Positions 46,950 to 58,722 of a stretch of DNA of 64,000 bases are shown here, one piece after another. Under the pieces are notes generated by a model. The model ran no database searches, was not told the DNA's origin, and saw only the letters and a list, made by a program, of their open reading frames with translations. Every line of letters starts with the position of its first letter. Position 1 is the stretch's first letter. The stretch comes from Chondrus crispus (Eukaryota; Rhodophyta; Florideophyceae; Gigartinales; Gigartinaceae), in assembly GCF_000350225.1 (NCBI RefSeq), contig NW_005179309.1, positions 1-64,000 of the forward strand, in the 5' to 3' direction. Position numbers and translations under genes: made by a program.

Positions 46950-49900
46950 TCACACAAAAACGAATGGAGAACTCTCGATACAATATTCTCCAGCACCAGA
47001 CTGGTGGTCCTTCCAAGATACAAATGCCTCGACAGCAAAAAAAACAAGTATGTAATTGTCCGGACTGCCCTCCATTTCAAGAAGACTCGGCTGCTCCTCG
47101 AGTAGGTCTCCTGTCATGTCATGACGCACAAGCGATTGAATGGCGTTTCCTACACGAATACAATCGTGAGGATATGAATGCCCGGATGTGCTCGACCTAA
47201 ATATGTTTTGTTTAAACCGGCGCGCCTTCTTGAAGAATGTTACTTTGCGCTCGCCATCGAAGTGGAGAATAACTGACTGATTGAGCAACTTCATCATACC
47301 TGTATGCGACGTCGATGTCTTTTCTGTACCGTTCAGAACCCACTTAGAATGTGACCCATCACCACGCGGACCGCGCGATGTTTTTCCTACCAGCTTACGC
47401 AACAACGGCTTGATTAGTAAGTCCTCTGTCAGCTGGCTTTCGAATGAGGTAGTGTCTAGATGTTCCGATGGAGTACTTTTCTGACCGGTCAAGAATGTAT
47501 AGAAGTCGTTTTTATGTTCCTGTGACAAGGGGTTCTCCACTATCTTTTCTGTTAGTGCCGCAAGACGGTCTTGCCAGTCGTCAGAAAGTGCATGCTGTAC
47601 TGCTTGTAAATGGGGATTTCTTCTGTTAGAACGGGAAATGCCTCGCTTTAATGGCTGATAGGCAAACTCAAAGAGGAGTTCACCAAAATGGCGGACATGA
47701 CCCATCGCCGCGACTGAGTGAGTATACAACTCGATTAGCCTGTGCAAGTTTGGTTTGTCTATGTTCTTCTTTGCTAGTTCAGACTGACCACAAAGCTTAT
47801 CGCACAAGGAAACGTACTGACGAGACATGTCCTGTAGCTCAACGGTACTCGCCCGACCACGATCCGAGTTGAACAGCCTCACCGCCTCTTTCCCGTCGAT
47901 ACGAAGGCTTGGCTACCAATACGTTTTTGTTACTAGGGCTGAATAAAGTTGTAGGCATTTTACAGAATGTAGAAGCGCACTTGATTGTTCATCATTCCGC
48001 CCTGCTCCACAATCCATGTTTTCACCGCAAAAGTCCTGAAAAACTTTGTCGGCAAGGACAAGTGTGCAGAACACGCCGCTAATCGACGTGGAAAAGAGCT
48101 TCTTACCCTTGAAATCAAAGAAGTTGTTTTGAATCACAAGATTGTTTGCTCGGAGCGCCTCGCAAACCCGTGATTCAACGTGTCGAACAGCTTCTTCATC
48201 ATGAAGTAGCATGAAGCAAGTTGTTACAATATTGATAGCGTTACCAGACAGCAAATGGTCAGGTGCCACCAAAACGGAACGGTAAGGGTCGAACATGGTA
48301 TTAAAGATTGGATGGCCGCAACTTGCGATCGGAATTTTACCGCTGGACTGTGCACGCGTCAGTTTCTGATATAGCAACAGCAAAGGACTACCAGAAACCT
48401 TGCGGGATGATTCTTGCTCCATACCAAGGTGATGTAATAGCGAAGAAAATTCCCTCTCATTTATGTTCGCCCCACGAATGGCATCAGTTCGTGGACCTGA
48501 ACGAAAGCTGCAAGAATCTGCCCTGTGCTCTTCGGTGGTAAAGCCATGACGAGACTGTGCTGGATCAAGTTTCTGAACTCTAAAAGAACAAAGATGACAG
48601 GCTGCATCAGCATTGTGGCCGAGCAAGTCTGAAACATGGGCAATTTCGAGAAAATCAGCAACATATGCCACGACTCGGATGAAAACGGTGATTGCAAGTC
48701 CAGCTCCATCAACAGTTTTAATACCGTCGGTTGCTGCAGTCTCGAGATATTCTGATATGATGCGCAAAACTTCACTGGATTCTACTCCGGGGGGAGTGAG
48801 TCCGAGCAACCTGACCGACTTGCGGCCAGTGCGATGCCTTGGTAGTAAGTTGAGGGGAAGCATGTATATTCCTCCTGCAGAACCTTGTTTCTCCTTGTAT
48901 TGAGAGAACCCGTCCGAGTACAGTAGTATTCTGTACACAAAGAAACGACTACCATCCAGCAGCGTACCAGTAGACTTGTCACATGGGCATTGAAATTCAT
49001 CGACATAACTTCTAACTCCTATTGTGCCTATATCAAGTACGTCTTCATGCGATGAGTTACAATATGGGCCACTCTGTTGCTTTGCATTTAATACAACGTC
49101 AGATACCATCTGTTTGAATGCTCTGCACCACTGGAATTTACGTCCTTCTCTGTCGCTGTTGGTAGTTGGAATCCAAACAATTTCAATCGGCCATGTTGTT
49201 CCAGTATTGCTGCAAAGTCTGTGTGCAAGAAAGCACACGTGATCTCATATGGACAAATACAGCTGAGTGCAAAGATCGCCCTCCTTCATGAATTCCTCAC
49301 CTCCAGGGCCCCAGAAGTGGCCAATGTCCGAATCGGCGTTCAGTCTGAACTTGGAGCTCACCAGTACAGTTTTCCCTATGTTAGCATGCAGAAGGTAGTG
49401 GGATCTTTCTCCCCTTGTGAAAGAGAGTCCGCTGACGGAATGATAAGAATATCTGCCGCTGTCTGTAGACCCGTCTCGTTGCCCGGGCGTACTTGACATT
49501 GCAATGTTCACAGATGTTCCAACCTTGTAAAAAGAGGAACGGGAAAAGTCTCCGTGTTGTTTCGAGAATGCACTAGAGTTGGGCTGACACAGGACTGAAT
49601 TCCTTCTTGAAACCATCGGAATTCTGTTAGCCGTCGTGAAAACCGGATCGAGAACACCACCTTTGGCTTCAGCCAAGCATGCCTGTTCCAAGAGCATCCA
49701 CGTGGGTCTGAATGATACATCCCGCCGCGCTCAAGAGCTTGGTAGAATAACTTCGGCCTCAGCTACAGCCGAAGTTGGATGAGGATCCACCGATAAAACG
49801 GAACGCGATACTGGGGAAGTCGATTGCCTGGCACCGGCTTTTTTCAAGTCGACGGGAAATAAACATCTCCTAGAAACAAGAAAGCTTTTCTCGCGCAAGT

Positions 49901-50501
49901 AAGGCAAAAGAGTGCGCTGGATCGATGAGTATGAAGGCAAAGGCTTTTCGTGGGGCGCATATCTTCCAAGTAACCAGTTAACTGTGTCCCGGAAGTATTC
50001 GAATTGATCAATCGTGAACCTGTTCGTACCACTGACGGCTAACAATGACAACAATTGCTGCCACGTTGATGCGCATCTCCGGTCCAAAGGTATGTCCTCA
50101 TAAGGAGCGCTCACATCTGAAGTAGGGGAAGGAGGCAATGCGCCATCGATAAAAGCATCTTCACTTGTATTAGAGATGGATGCCAAATGCTCGTCCCTTT
50201 CCTTATCCTGAGTGGTGCCCTCTGTTTCAACAAGTGGATTTTCCGTTAACGCATTGGGATCGTCTTGATCTGAATCGAAGGAGAGCCTTCTTTTCACTAA
50301 ATCGTCAAAAGATTGAGTTTCAGCTCCAGATTTGTTCTTTTCAATAGAATGTAGGAAACCGGCTGGACTTGCAACTTTGTTTGGATCTGTGTAGCGCGGC
50401 TTTCTTTCAATCCAGCTAAACCGCTCCTTAGCTCGCTTAACGTCCCTCCTTGGCCGAGGTCTTTTTCGTTGTGATGACTTGTTACCCGAATGACTCTGCA
50501 T
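46950..50501 (-). pseudogene. Tnp2-type (Transposase_21, CACTA) transposase with three in-frame stops
   Basis: One continuous reverse frame of about 1,180 codons starts at an ATG (50,499-50,501, MQSHSGNKSSQRKRPRPRRD) and ends at 46,950. It is broken only by three stops: TGA at 49,731, TGA at 49,245 and TAG at 47,913. The basic N terminus is followed by STWQQLLSLLAVSG and SYSSIQRTLLPYLREKSF, common in CACTA/KDZ-type N termini. The core has LYSDGFSQYKEKQGSAGGIY, MLPLNLLPRHRTGRKSV, LLGLTPPGV, VDGAGLAIT and ACHLCSF. This matches the Tnp2 pattern D-G-F-x-x-x, Y-x-x-x-x-x-x-N-L-P-P, then P-G, then C-x-x-C. The C-terminal 300 residues are helical and charged. There is no frameshift in 3.5 kb, so the stops look like recent point changes. 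Confidence 0.7.
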
Positions 50502-50961
50502 ATCAACGAATATGTGCACAACAGTGTCTGGAAGAGGGAGAAAGTGGAAACGGGAGAGGTGCAAGAGGAAGAAAGTCGGAACGGACGACGATAAAAAACA
50601 TATGCCATTGTAGGGTGGGATGGTATGGTAGCCCCATAAGAACGGGACGACATACCGACAGATACGAAGACTTTTTCGCGGGAAATGGAAGCGAAATTTG
50701 AATCTGAGAAGTCTACAGCAATGTTTAGCATTAAAAAGTGGGCTCCATGGCTCTTGTCGCGCGCTGCAAGTGGGGAGGAATGGTGTAAAGTACTTTAAGG
50801 TCCATGTTTACCGCTCTTCCGCCTCCGCTTCTTCTCCATCCCCGACACAAACGTCGCCCTGCCCGTCAATCATCACGCTGCTCGCGTTCATCAAGAGCCC
50901 CTCCAGTTTCATATTGGTCTAAATCATTACTTCATGATCAAGAGCAAAGCAGTCCAGAGCA
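50502..50961. promoter_or_regulatory. divergent upstream region of transposase and second accessory gene
   Basis: A 460-bp gap lies between the start of the reverse transposase and the start of the forward gene at 50,962. It probably holds both promoters. I see no TATA box or repeat that would decide this. Confidence 0.3.
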
Positions 50962-53217
50962 TTGATTTTCAAAATGACGGGTAAGGGTGGAGGTGGCCGC
51001 ACAAACAAGGCAAGGCAGAAGCGTTCTACCGTTTTCGGCCCAAGCTACCAGAGAAGAGTGAGAAGAAAGGTAACGGGGAGCGATGCACTGTCGATATTTC
51101 CCAGAAGTGACTCACCTCCCATCCATGGGGGTCATGCGGAGAGACGGAAACGTCTAACTCCCATGGAGCTTCAAAATGTCCCTAATGCATCTGATATGGA
51201 AACACAGCCCCCATGACAAGAGAAGGTGAGGAACCACGGCCAAGACTAGAGCAGGATCCCGAAATTTTTCTTCCTAATCCGCGAACTCCCGTGCACTCGA
51301 ACCGAGACAACCTTCCCATTCGAGATGGAGGTGTCCTTGGCAATTCAACAGCTCCGACCGGTGATTTTCAAGCTATACATAGGAATGGCAGGGAACTCCC
51401 GCAAATGAGTGAACGAGAGAACGAAACCCCTGGTGGGCATTCGAATCGCAATGCAGTGCTTGACCGTCGAAGGGTTCTTGGAACGTCCGAAATCGCTCAA
51501 CTTAAATCCGACCCGTCTTTTAGGATATTTTTGGAGAACCTTCAGAGAACTCTTTTAACCAAGTTCAATACAGTCGAAAGTGCGATCAAAAATCTACGAC
51601 AAGAAGTTTATTCTGTCAAAATCTCGTTACAGATGGCATGTTAGGAATGAAGGCAGGTTCAAGTTCTGGTTTGCGGAAGAAATCGAAGAGAAGCTCCAAC
51701 TTCACCTCCAAATGGGCTTTCAAAGACCTCGTGGAACAGGAGAATGCTTCCTTGGGAGCGCAAGTAGAGTTCGTGTTTCGCTCTTCTCTGCTGTCAGAAA
51801 CTCTTACAGGTTGCGTATGTCACTTCATGGAGTATACTTGGTCCCTTGGCATTAAACTAGCTCACACACCCCTGGCTATGGCTGCGTTCTTGTACGGCCA
51901 CAACAAAACAGCAACGAAGAAGGCGTTTGCATGCGGATTGGCGCTAGTGAATTGTGATTTCAAGTTCAGGTACGTAAAGAAGCTGTTCGAGAGTGCTAGA
52001 AGGCGCAGGATTGACGTTTCATACAGCGGGAGAAACGATGACAGAGACAGTGTTAGTCATGAACACCGCCATCCTCAGCGTGAAATGCCTCACTGGCTAG
52101 AGACTGGATATGTCGGAAAAGATATACTGAAGATAACAAGAAAACTGGTAGAAACGAAGGAGAAGCCCCCCAAACCCATTGTGGAAACCGTGAAGGGACG
52201 AGAGGCCATCTACATCGCTCAAAGTGTGTACGCAATGGTGACCGACTTTTTTAGGGAGTCCCGAGTTGCAGCCAAGAAGCGTTTTTTGAAGATCTTGGGT
52301 TCATGGTGATTCCGTGGGAGTCGCGACGAGGCCTACCGGAAGGCTTTCAGCCCCCGAAGTTATCGTTTAAGTATCCAGATCACTATTTCAACATCGGGGA
52401 TCAAATTACATCTGCAGTTACGTCTGACATTCCAAACGCGGTGACATTAAACAAATGCCTTTTGCGGGAAATGAGTGATTCTCGGTTGGAATTACATGTT
52501 CTACTGGAGTACGATGTTCTTGTGGGTGAGGGTTTACTAAAAAATGGCGGACAGAGGAGAGGCTTTCAGCCAGCGCAACGCAAACGTATGCACCGCACAA
52601 TTAACCTTGCTGTAGTATCTCTAAATTTCTTTCTAGCGTACACCCAAGGCAAAGACGTGACTGATTTCCTTTGCAGTCATTCAGGCTCTCTACGGACAGT
52701 TTTCCGAACTGCATTGCTATTTCGTTTGTTTGTCAACGATGTTGTCAACGGCAGGAGTCATTTGGCTTTGCCGTCTACCTTGCGTACCATGGAGGATGAT
52801 GAAGGGGTACAGGAACAAAATATCAGTGGCGGTGGTACATTGTTGTTTCCGGGCGAAGCAGAGGAAGATGAAGCAGACCAGCCACAGCATAGTAACCATG
52901 ATGAATACGAGGAAAGCGAAGAAAACGGTAGCAACATGGCTCGTGTGCGGATTTTAAACTTCCTGCCAGGTCTTTCGAAACAGAAAAATGTATTGGATGC
53001 ACAAATCCTAAGGATATCTCCGGCAGCATTCGACAAACTGTGCACAATTTTTCCAACAGGTACCTCAGAACGAGAGAATGCGAGAGAGGCGGGTAAAAGT
53101 GTGGATAATATGCAACAGGTTCAGGATCAATTGTGGGAAGATGACTCCAATGATGATGATGAGTTTAATTTCGAGCACCTTCTTCAGGGTAGCAGCAGAA
53201 ACAGGAATGAGGGGTGA
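50962..53217 (+). pseudogene. second accessory gene of the CACTA-like element, frameshifted
   Basis: Four forward frames overlap by a few bases and read as one protein of about 740 residues. A basic N terminus has TGKGGGGRTNKARQKRS. A helix follows (FLENLQRTLLTKFNTVESAI, NLRQEVYSVK). The central domain has WAFKDLVEQENASLGAQVEF, FMEYTWSLGIKLAHTPLAMA, AFLYGHNKTATKKAFACGLA and YIAQSVYAMVTDFFRESRVA. The C-terminal part has CLLREMSDSRLELHVLLEY and an acidic tail (EEDEADQPQHSNHDEYEESE, EDDSNDDDEFNFEHLL). Shifts lie near 51,213, 51,640 and 52,303; the last looks like one missing T in 'cttgggttcatgg'. I do not recognise the central domain. Similar two- or three-gene layouts with TnpA/TnpD partners are typical of CACTA elements. 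Confidence 0.5.
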
Positions 53218-53652
53218 TTTGCCTCATGTTACAGTATATCCATGACTACTTATTTCACGCGATACTTGACGTTTTGAGTCGTGGGAGAGTGTACTCTTGC
53301 AAAGGCTTACCCTGTCCGAGAAGAACTCACAATGTGGGATCATAATGCTCAAATGTGAGTTCTAGGAATTAATCTGATAGAGAAGTTTGGAGGTGGCAAT
53401 GAGTTCTTCCAATGAATAATAAAGGTATCAATTTTCACGGATATCAGATACAACACTGAATACATCAAACCTTTCCCCGACATGTCTGAGGTTTCAGAGG
53501 TAGAGTAGGCAGATACAGGGTAGATATTATGTTAGGAAAGGGAGAGAGAGAAGTTACTGTGAGTTGGGGGTGGGTGAGGTGGATGTGATCTGGCCGGATT
53601 TGATCACGATTGAGAGGGCCGAACACTTTAGTGATGGCAGGGTACATGTGGG
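53218..53652. other. intergenic stretch
   Basis: No gene. It should contain the right end of the CACTA-like element and the promoter of the gene starting at 53,653. 'ggttatatagaa' near 53,660 lies just inside the next frame. Confidence 0.35.
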
Positions 53653-55893
53653 ATGGGGTGGTTATATAGAATTGGTGACAGTAACTGTAGCGGTACCGTG
53701 GAGGATAGAAGACTTCACCTGATCATTGGGGAGGTCGCGCTGGGGCAAGGGGAGGACGTTTCTTTGTATCGGAGGAAGCTCACGGCGTACGGAGAGGCTG
53801 TGGCCCGCCGTGTTATTGCAATGAGGACGAATTTTGATGTCGTCAAGAGGCTACTTAATGGCTTGATGGGCGTGTCTTTGCGATGGGCAAAGGACTTTCC
53901 GCGCGACTTTGTCTGTGCGATGAATGCGTGGCTTGGTATTTTTGACGCGATTCAGGATGCTGAGGTTCATTCGAACGACCTTTTGAATTCAGTCTACACG
54001 AGTGTGGCTGATTTGTGCGCAAAGCGATGCATGTTTTCTACGAATGGGCCAGTTCTGCAGGCTTTGGACGGAGCTGAAGAAGAGTTTACGTGGCCGCAAC
54101 AGGCCAGACCCCGTGACATGCAGACGCTGCGGAATATATATCGATGGGATGAGGAGGCTTCTGCCATGGCGGATGTCGCGAGAGATCCTACGACGATGTC
54201 TGCGGTGCTTCTGGCTTCCTCAAAACGCACAAACGCAGAACCCGACGAAGACGACGAGGACGACCTCGAAATTCCCTGCAGCAGAGCAGAGTACACGAGA
54301 AAGTGTATCGAGACATTGGTTACATGTGCTAACATGCACCCGGAGAAATTCAGTAGTCAGGTTTATGAGATGGTTTGCAACGCCTTGCAAACGTTGGGTC
54401 ACAAGTTTGTCCAAAGCAAGATATACACCCCCTTTGAAGTACAAGATCTTTGCACAGTCACAAACATCGCGTACAGTATAATCCCATTGTTCTCCAATAA
54501 CTCACAGCAACTGCAACCGCTTCTCCAAATGGTCCCTGAATTGCTGAAAGCTTCTGTAGAGAAGCTAGAAGCCAAACTCACATCACTGTTTCTTCAAACC
54601 ACTGCATCTCTAACGAAAACGCTAACTATAGCCCCACCTGCAGTTGTTCAACAAAGTGGTGCCTTTCTGATTCCACTTGCAAAAGGAATTCTTTCGTCCA
54701 CTGAGTGCCCGGACATGCTCATCTGTTCGGCACTACTTCTAACTCTTTCACTTGACTGTCACGCTCGCAAAATTTTGTATCACAGCAGCCCCCCTATCGA
54801 CGCCGGCATGATTCCCACCACTTCATCCTACACCGTTGCGGCACTAGGCTCAGCAGCAATGGCTCGATGGGCACTTGTTCCTGGACGTGACCCGAACACA
54901 AATCTTCCGCTGAAATGGAGTCCACAGGAATGGAGTATCCGTGAATCCGGCTTGCAGCGACTTTGCGTAACAGTCTTTCGAGACTTTGAGAAGGCATCGT
55001 CGGCGGTGAGTGCATCGAACCTAAACCAATGGGAAATTATGCTTGCCATCGCTCGGGGAGGGGGATTATTCAAGACGATGGCCTTGAGTATGGATGGTGT
55101 TTATGGAAATGCGAAAGATGCATTTCGGAGATCTGTTGGGAAAGACACAACGCGGTACTGTGTGAGCGCGCTGGTTGGCCTGAAGACCCAGATCTCGAAC
55201 GCTCAGAGCGGACTTGACGATGACACCCGAAGTCTAGCTTGTGGTGTTATGGGTGGGATGTTGGGAGCAATTGAAAGTATTCTTGTAGCGTGTTCCCGTC
55301 AAATTGCGACAGATGCGCCTGACCTCACTGCCAATACGATCGGAGAAATTGTTGAATTTGCATCAGCGCAGAGGTCTACCCGACTTGCACACGCAGCGCC
55401 GCGACTCATACGTGAACAACTTTCTATCGGGTCTGGTCTCTCTCCGGAACCAGGGATCCAATTAGCAAAAAGAACTTTGGAACAAGGAGGAGAGCAGAAC
55501 AGTCATCCTCATCCGCCAGCATAACAGCCAATCAACCTTTACAGCGGTTGTACATATTTGCTCTGCCAGGAGTAATGAAGGGACTTGAAAGCGTAGACCT
55601 CACCATATGTCGGACTGCCTTGCTCGGGCTGCAAAGTTTAGACAGCTCAAGAAAGTTGTATTCACGGAGTGCAGCATTTCGCGAAAACGGGGCACCCAAA
55701 GCAGTAGTAACGGGATGTATGCGAGTCATGGGAGCTGGAGGTGACGCGCGAAGAGAGAGTCTGACAGAGGAAGCTGTTGAAGTAATATGGGCAGTGGTGA
55801 AATTTGATATGGAGGGATTCTTTTCGCACATGCTTCCTGCCCCTTCCTTCCCGGTCGTTATGCGCTGTGTGCGAGGGGACGTAGGAGATGCGT
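53653..55893 (+). CDS. large helical (HEAT-like) protein, possible importin-beta/exportin-type receptor
   Basis: This long clean frame of 623 codons (ATG at 53,653, MGWLYRIGDSNCSGTVEDRR) continues after a shift near 55,500 for about 130 codons to a TAG at 55,891-55,893. It reads as repeated amphipathic helices: VVKRLLNGLMGVSLRWAKDF, DFVCAMNAWLGIFDAIQDAE, an acidic loop (EPDEDDEDDLEIP), EYTRKCIETLVTCANMHPEK, VYEMVCNALQTLGHKFVQSK, NSQQLQPLLQMVPELLKASV, VQQSGAFLIPLAKGILSS. This is the style of HEAT-repeat transport receptors, perhaps exportin-like. No motif proves the subfamily, and the frame may begin inside a larger gene. The sequence after the stop (to about 56,219) also reads as protein, suggesting that the TAG or shift is a lesion. 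It is the longest undamaged host-type frame in the window. Confidence 0.5.
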
Positions 55894-56985
55894 AGATTGA
55901 GGTTCCGGCGAGTGGAGCTGCGCTCAGTGGAGCTGCGCTCGCCATAGCACGCGCAAAGAAATTTGCCGAAGGGCGGATAAGCGAGAGCAACCCGATCCGA
56001 GAGCAGTGTCCTTGCAGGGACGCCAGATGCTCCGAAACCATAGCCGGGCTGGAAGTCACAATTTCTGTAATAAAGTATGCCGCGTACGCCAATGCCCTCA
56101 GTCGCACCGACGGACGGGTGCTGAAGATTGGGAGAAAATATCGACATTGGGCAGGCAGTGCAGCAGTCCCCCTCAGCACCCCGCTCGCCCAGTGTCAATC
56201 CACCGCCACACGTGAAAATTAACGAGAAAAAAAGGGCACGAAATGTGCAACTCACGTGCGCAAAGTGCGCACGCAGCCCGTGTACTGTACGACACGAGGG
56301 TACTGTAACTTTACAGCACATACGTACATCTTGTCGCCCCGCCACCGCCGCCCCTCGCCGCCTCCCGAAAATTTAGGCCAAAAAAGGAGGGTGGCTACAG
56401 CTCACCGGGGGACATGTGCATTGCTGGACAGGCGAGGCTGGCTTGATTCCCCACACCGACGCCGCCGTCCGGTGTTAAAATTGGACAAATTTAATGAGGG
56501 TGGGATTTCACATGAGACCGCACGTTGCGCACGGGCGGGCCTGTGCCGCACGCGTAACACGCTCCCACACACCCGAACTAGCGCCCGAAGTTGATAACAT
56601 CTACCACGAGGGAGTCCTTTACAATGTCTACAATGTCCTCACATTTAAGAACAAGCGCTTTTATGACATCGCGTACGAGTCTGCCGAGCGGTAGTACTTG
56701 GTCGACTTTTCCGTCCGCAAGTGACGTTTTGTCAGCGCAAAGAGCGATGCGATTGAGGAAGATCCCCCGTTAAGGAAGCATCGGGTGCTTCCACCCGGGC
56801 ACGTTGGTGAAGAGGGCTGCAATGGAAAGTGGGGCACGTTGCGGAAGAGGGCTGTAGGGCTGTAGTAGGAGGGGCGGGATCTGAAGACTACGGGTCGGTG
56901 GCATGGATCTTCACTAAGGGGAGCTGTGGGGAATTATGCGTTTGCAGCTCTACGTGTACACGTTTAAGTGTCGAGTATCACGTTC
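55894..56985. other. possible 3' continuation, then non-coding
   Basis: Up to about 56,219 the frame of the preceding gene continues (TIAGLEVTISVIKYAAYANA). From 56,213 the 'aaaattaacgagaaaaaaagggcacg' stretch matches 23,041-23,095, a dispersed repeat. Further right no gene is supported. Confidence 0.35.
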
Positions 56986-56999
56986 AAGTGTCGGGTGTC

Positions 57000-57200
57000 G
57001 GGTATAAAAGGGCTGGAAATTTACTACTGGCGACCGCCAGTAAGGTCGGTAGTCGCCGCATGCAAAGGCGGGGCGACGGAGAAAAGGGCTTCGCAGGGGT
57101 GATGTGCTTCGTTACCACTCCCCTGCTGCCCTTTTCTTTTGGTCGCGAGTTCAATTCCTCGCCCAGCCCCCCCACCCTTGGAAGCCCCTCGTAGCTAGTA
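57000..57200 (+). ncRNA. weak candidate structured RNA gene
   Basis: A 'ggtataaaagg' box at about 57,000 is followed by hairpin-forming sequence. actggcg/cgccagt lies near 57,026. A stronger two-part stem at about 57,084-57,142 pairs aaaaggg...gcagggg with cccctgc...cccttttc, then reaches a T-rich run (ttttctttt) like a Pol III stop. A B-box-like agttcaattcc lies at about 57,149. Folding is by eye, and it does not fit a standard tRNA. Confidence 0.2.
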
Positions 57201-57986
57201 AGTTCCGCGGCGCAGCGCAGGCGCAAGAAGAGTGTAGAGTCGCTTTTTAAAAGGCGAAAGCCAAGGTACATCGAAGACTGTAGGGATAAGCACATACACG
57301 ACGTGTCCGTTCCGTGTAATATACGAGGGACTGGAGCTGCTTCGGAAGTTATGACTATTAAAGTGGCGCAGACGCGGAATGTGGAGGAGGCGGCGCTGGG
57401 CTTTGATATTATCGAGTGCGTAGAGTTGAGGGAGCTAGTTTGAGAAGTGGACTGGAAAGAAGAGGTGTTGGAAAGGGTGGTGCGGTGGAAAGGGCGGAAG
57501 AATATTGGGATAGTTATGCCGCGCGAGCAGACGGCGACGATGAAGCGACGCCTGGGCTAGCTAGAGAGAGATGAGGGAGATAGAGAGGGTTTTCATTAAA
57601 GGAGGCGGGGAGGACTTTGTTGGTTAGTGTGGGCAGTTGGAATGGGGTGAAGAGAGATGGAGGTGGGAATGCGTCATAGAACGGGCGGGAGCATCTCCCA
57701 AGGAGACGCGTTTTCACGCGTGCCGTGCCACGTGCGCTCTTCTGCGCCAAAAACGGGCCCTGTCCCTCCCCACGCGCACGCGCTGGATCCTGCGCGCCGT
57801 CTACGGCACTGTAAGTTTACCCCTTTTGCATCCATCCAGTTGCACCCACCCCTCCCCTCTTTTTCTCCTCTACGCGTTACGGACCCCCTTCCTTTGCCTT
57901 CCCCCGCCCCCCAAACCCAGACGCCTACCGAAAACCATACCACCTCCCCTTTGTTTTCTGTCCCCCCTTACCCCCAAACCCTCCCG

Positions 57987-58421
57987 ATGTCCACCGCCGC
58001 CTCCAAGCGCGGCCGCCGCCCCGTCTACACCATGCACGACCCCGCCGCAGCCGCCGCCCCTGCCGATCTCACCGCCCCCTCTAACTCCCGTCGCGGCCGG
58101 CACATCACGCCGCAGCCACCCATGGCCGTCGCCCCGGCCGACGGCCCCGCCTACGAAGCGCCCACGGCCACACGCGTCACGCGCACGGGCATGGTCGGGC
58201 TCATCGCCGCGGCGGCCGTCATCTCGGCATCTCAGCGGCACCTGCCGCGCCCGCCGTCGACGCTCGAGCCGTTGCCACCGCACCAGAGACTGCCCTATAA
58301 CTATGAAGTGTGCGGCACATGCTGCACATCTGAGATCGGATCTTGTCTTGAGCACAACATTTGGCACTTTGAATTCAACGTAATGTATAGAGGCTTTACC
58401 CTTCCAACCAATTTCCATTAA
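57987..58421 (+). CDS. small hypothetical protein with one hydrophobic segment
   Basis: The chosen start is the ATG at 57,987 (MSTAASKRGRRPVYTMHDP), after a long C-rich pyrimidine stretch that looks like a leader. The 144-codon product has an Ala/Pro-rich N-terminal half and one hydrophobic segment (GMVGLIAAAAVISA). Its C-terminal part has four Cys (VCGTCCTSEIGSC). The longer open frame upstream is low-complexity and probably not translated. No family is recognised. The N-terminal half could act as a targeting sequence, but that is inference. Confidence 0.35.
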   Translation: MSTAASKRGRRPVYTMHDPAAAAAPADLTAPSNSRRGRHITPQPPMAVAPADGPAYEAPTATRVTRTGMVGLIAAAAVISASQRHLPRPPSTLEPLPPHQRLPYNYEVCGTCCTSEIGSCLEHNIWHFEFNVMYRGFTLPTNFH

Positions 58422-58722
58422 CTCGAAATTAGTACAGGAGAACACAATATATTAGTCTGTTCTTTTCGGTAGGGGTGGCTGTTCACAGCAGCGTTCTGAC
58501 GACGTTGCGCAGCAACGTTTATACTAATCCAGAGTAGCGTTCTGACCACGTGGCGCAGCAACGTTTATGAAGCTCATCAGAAATTATAATGTTAATCAGT
58601 GGTATGCAAAAGTAAAGCACGAAAACAAGGTTGGAAATTGATACGAATGTTATGTTGAATCAGAATATAAATATTTGGGGTCAAAAATAATGTACAAATA
58701 CGATGGTGGGGACCACTGATTT
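58422..58722. other. intergenic stretch with short direct repeat
   Basis: AT-rich. A 35-bp unit 'gcgttctgac.acgt.gcgcagcaacgtttat' occurs twice (about 58,491 and 58,533). No gene is seen. Confidence 0.5.

Larger units (their letters stand above)
44978..53217. mobile_element. candidate large CACTA-like DNA transposon with three genes
   Basis: A Tnp2-type transposase on the reverse strand lies between two unrelated forward genes (44,978-46,344 and 50,962-53,217). All three show similar decay. The accessory gene at the left carries a Tudor-like domain. Coordinates are gene limits only; I found no CACTA...TAGTG inverted ends or 3-bp duplication by eye. Grouping the genes into one element is inference. 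Confidence 0.45.

Noticed and set aside
46950..50501. Stop-codon reassignment or selenocysteine to explain in-frame TGA/TAG in the transposase
   Set aside because: Both TGA and TAG occur, and other frames in the window end normally at TGA, TAG and TAA; mutation is simpler.
44012..53652. CACTA/TAGTG terminal inverted repeats of the Tnp2 element
   Set aside because: Scattered 'tagtg' and 'cactt' words exist but no matching pair with a 3-bp duplication was found by eye.
57000..57200. Possible tRNA gene with intron (ggtcgcgagttcaattcctcgcc and a matching gggctgg/ccagccc pair)
   Set aside because: The T arm would need an 8-base loop or a mismatched stem, and no D or anticodon arm fits between the acceptor halves; kept only as a weak structured-RNA candidate.
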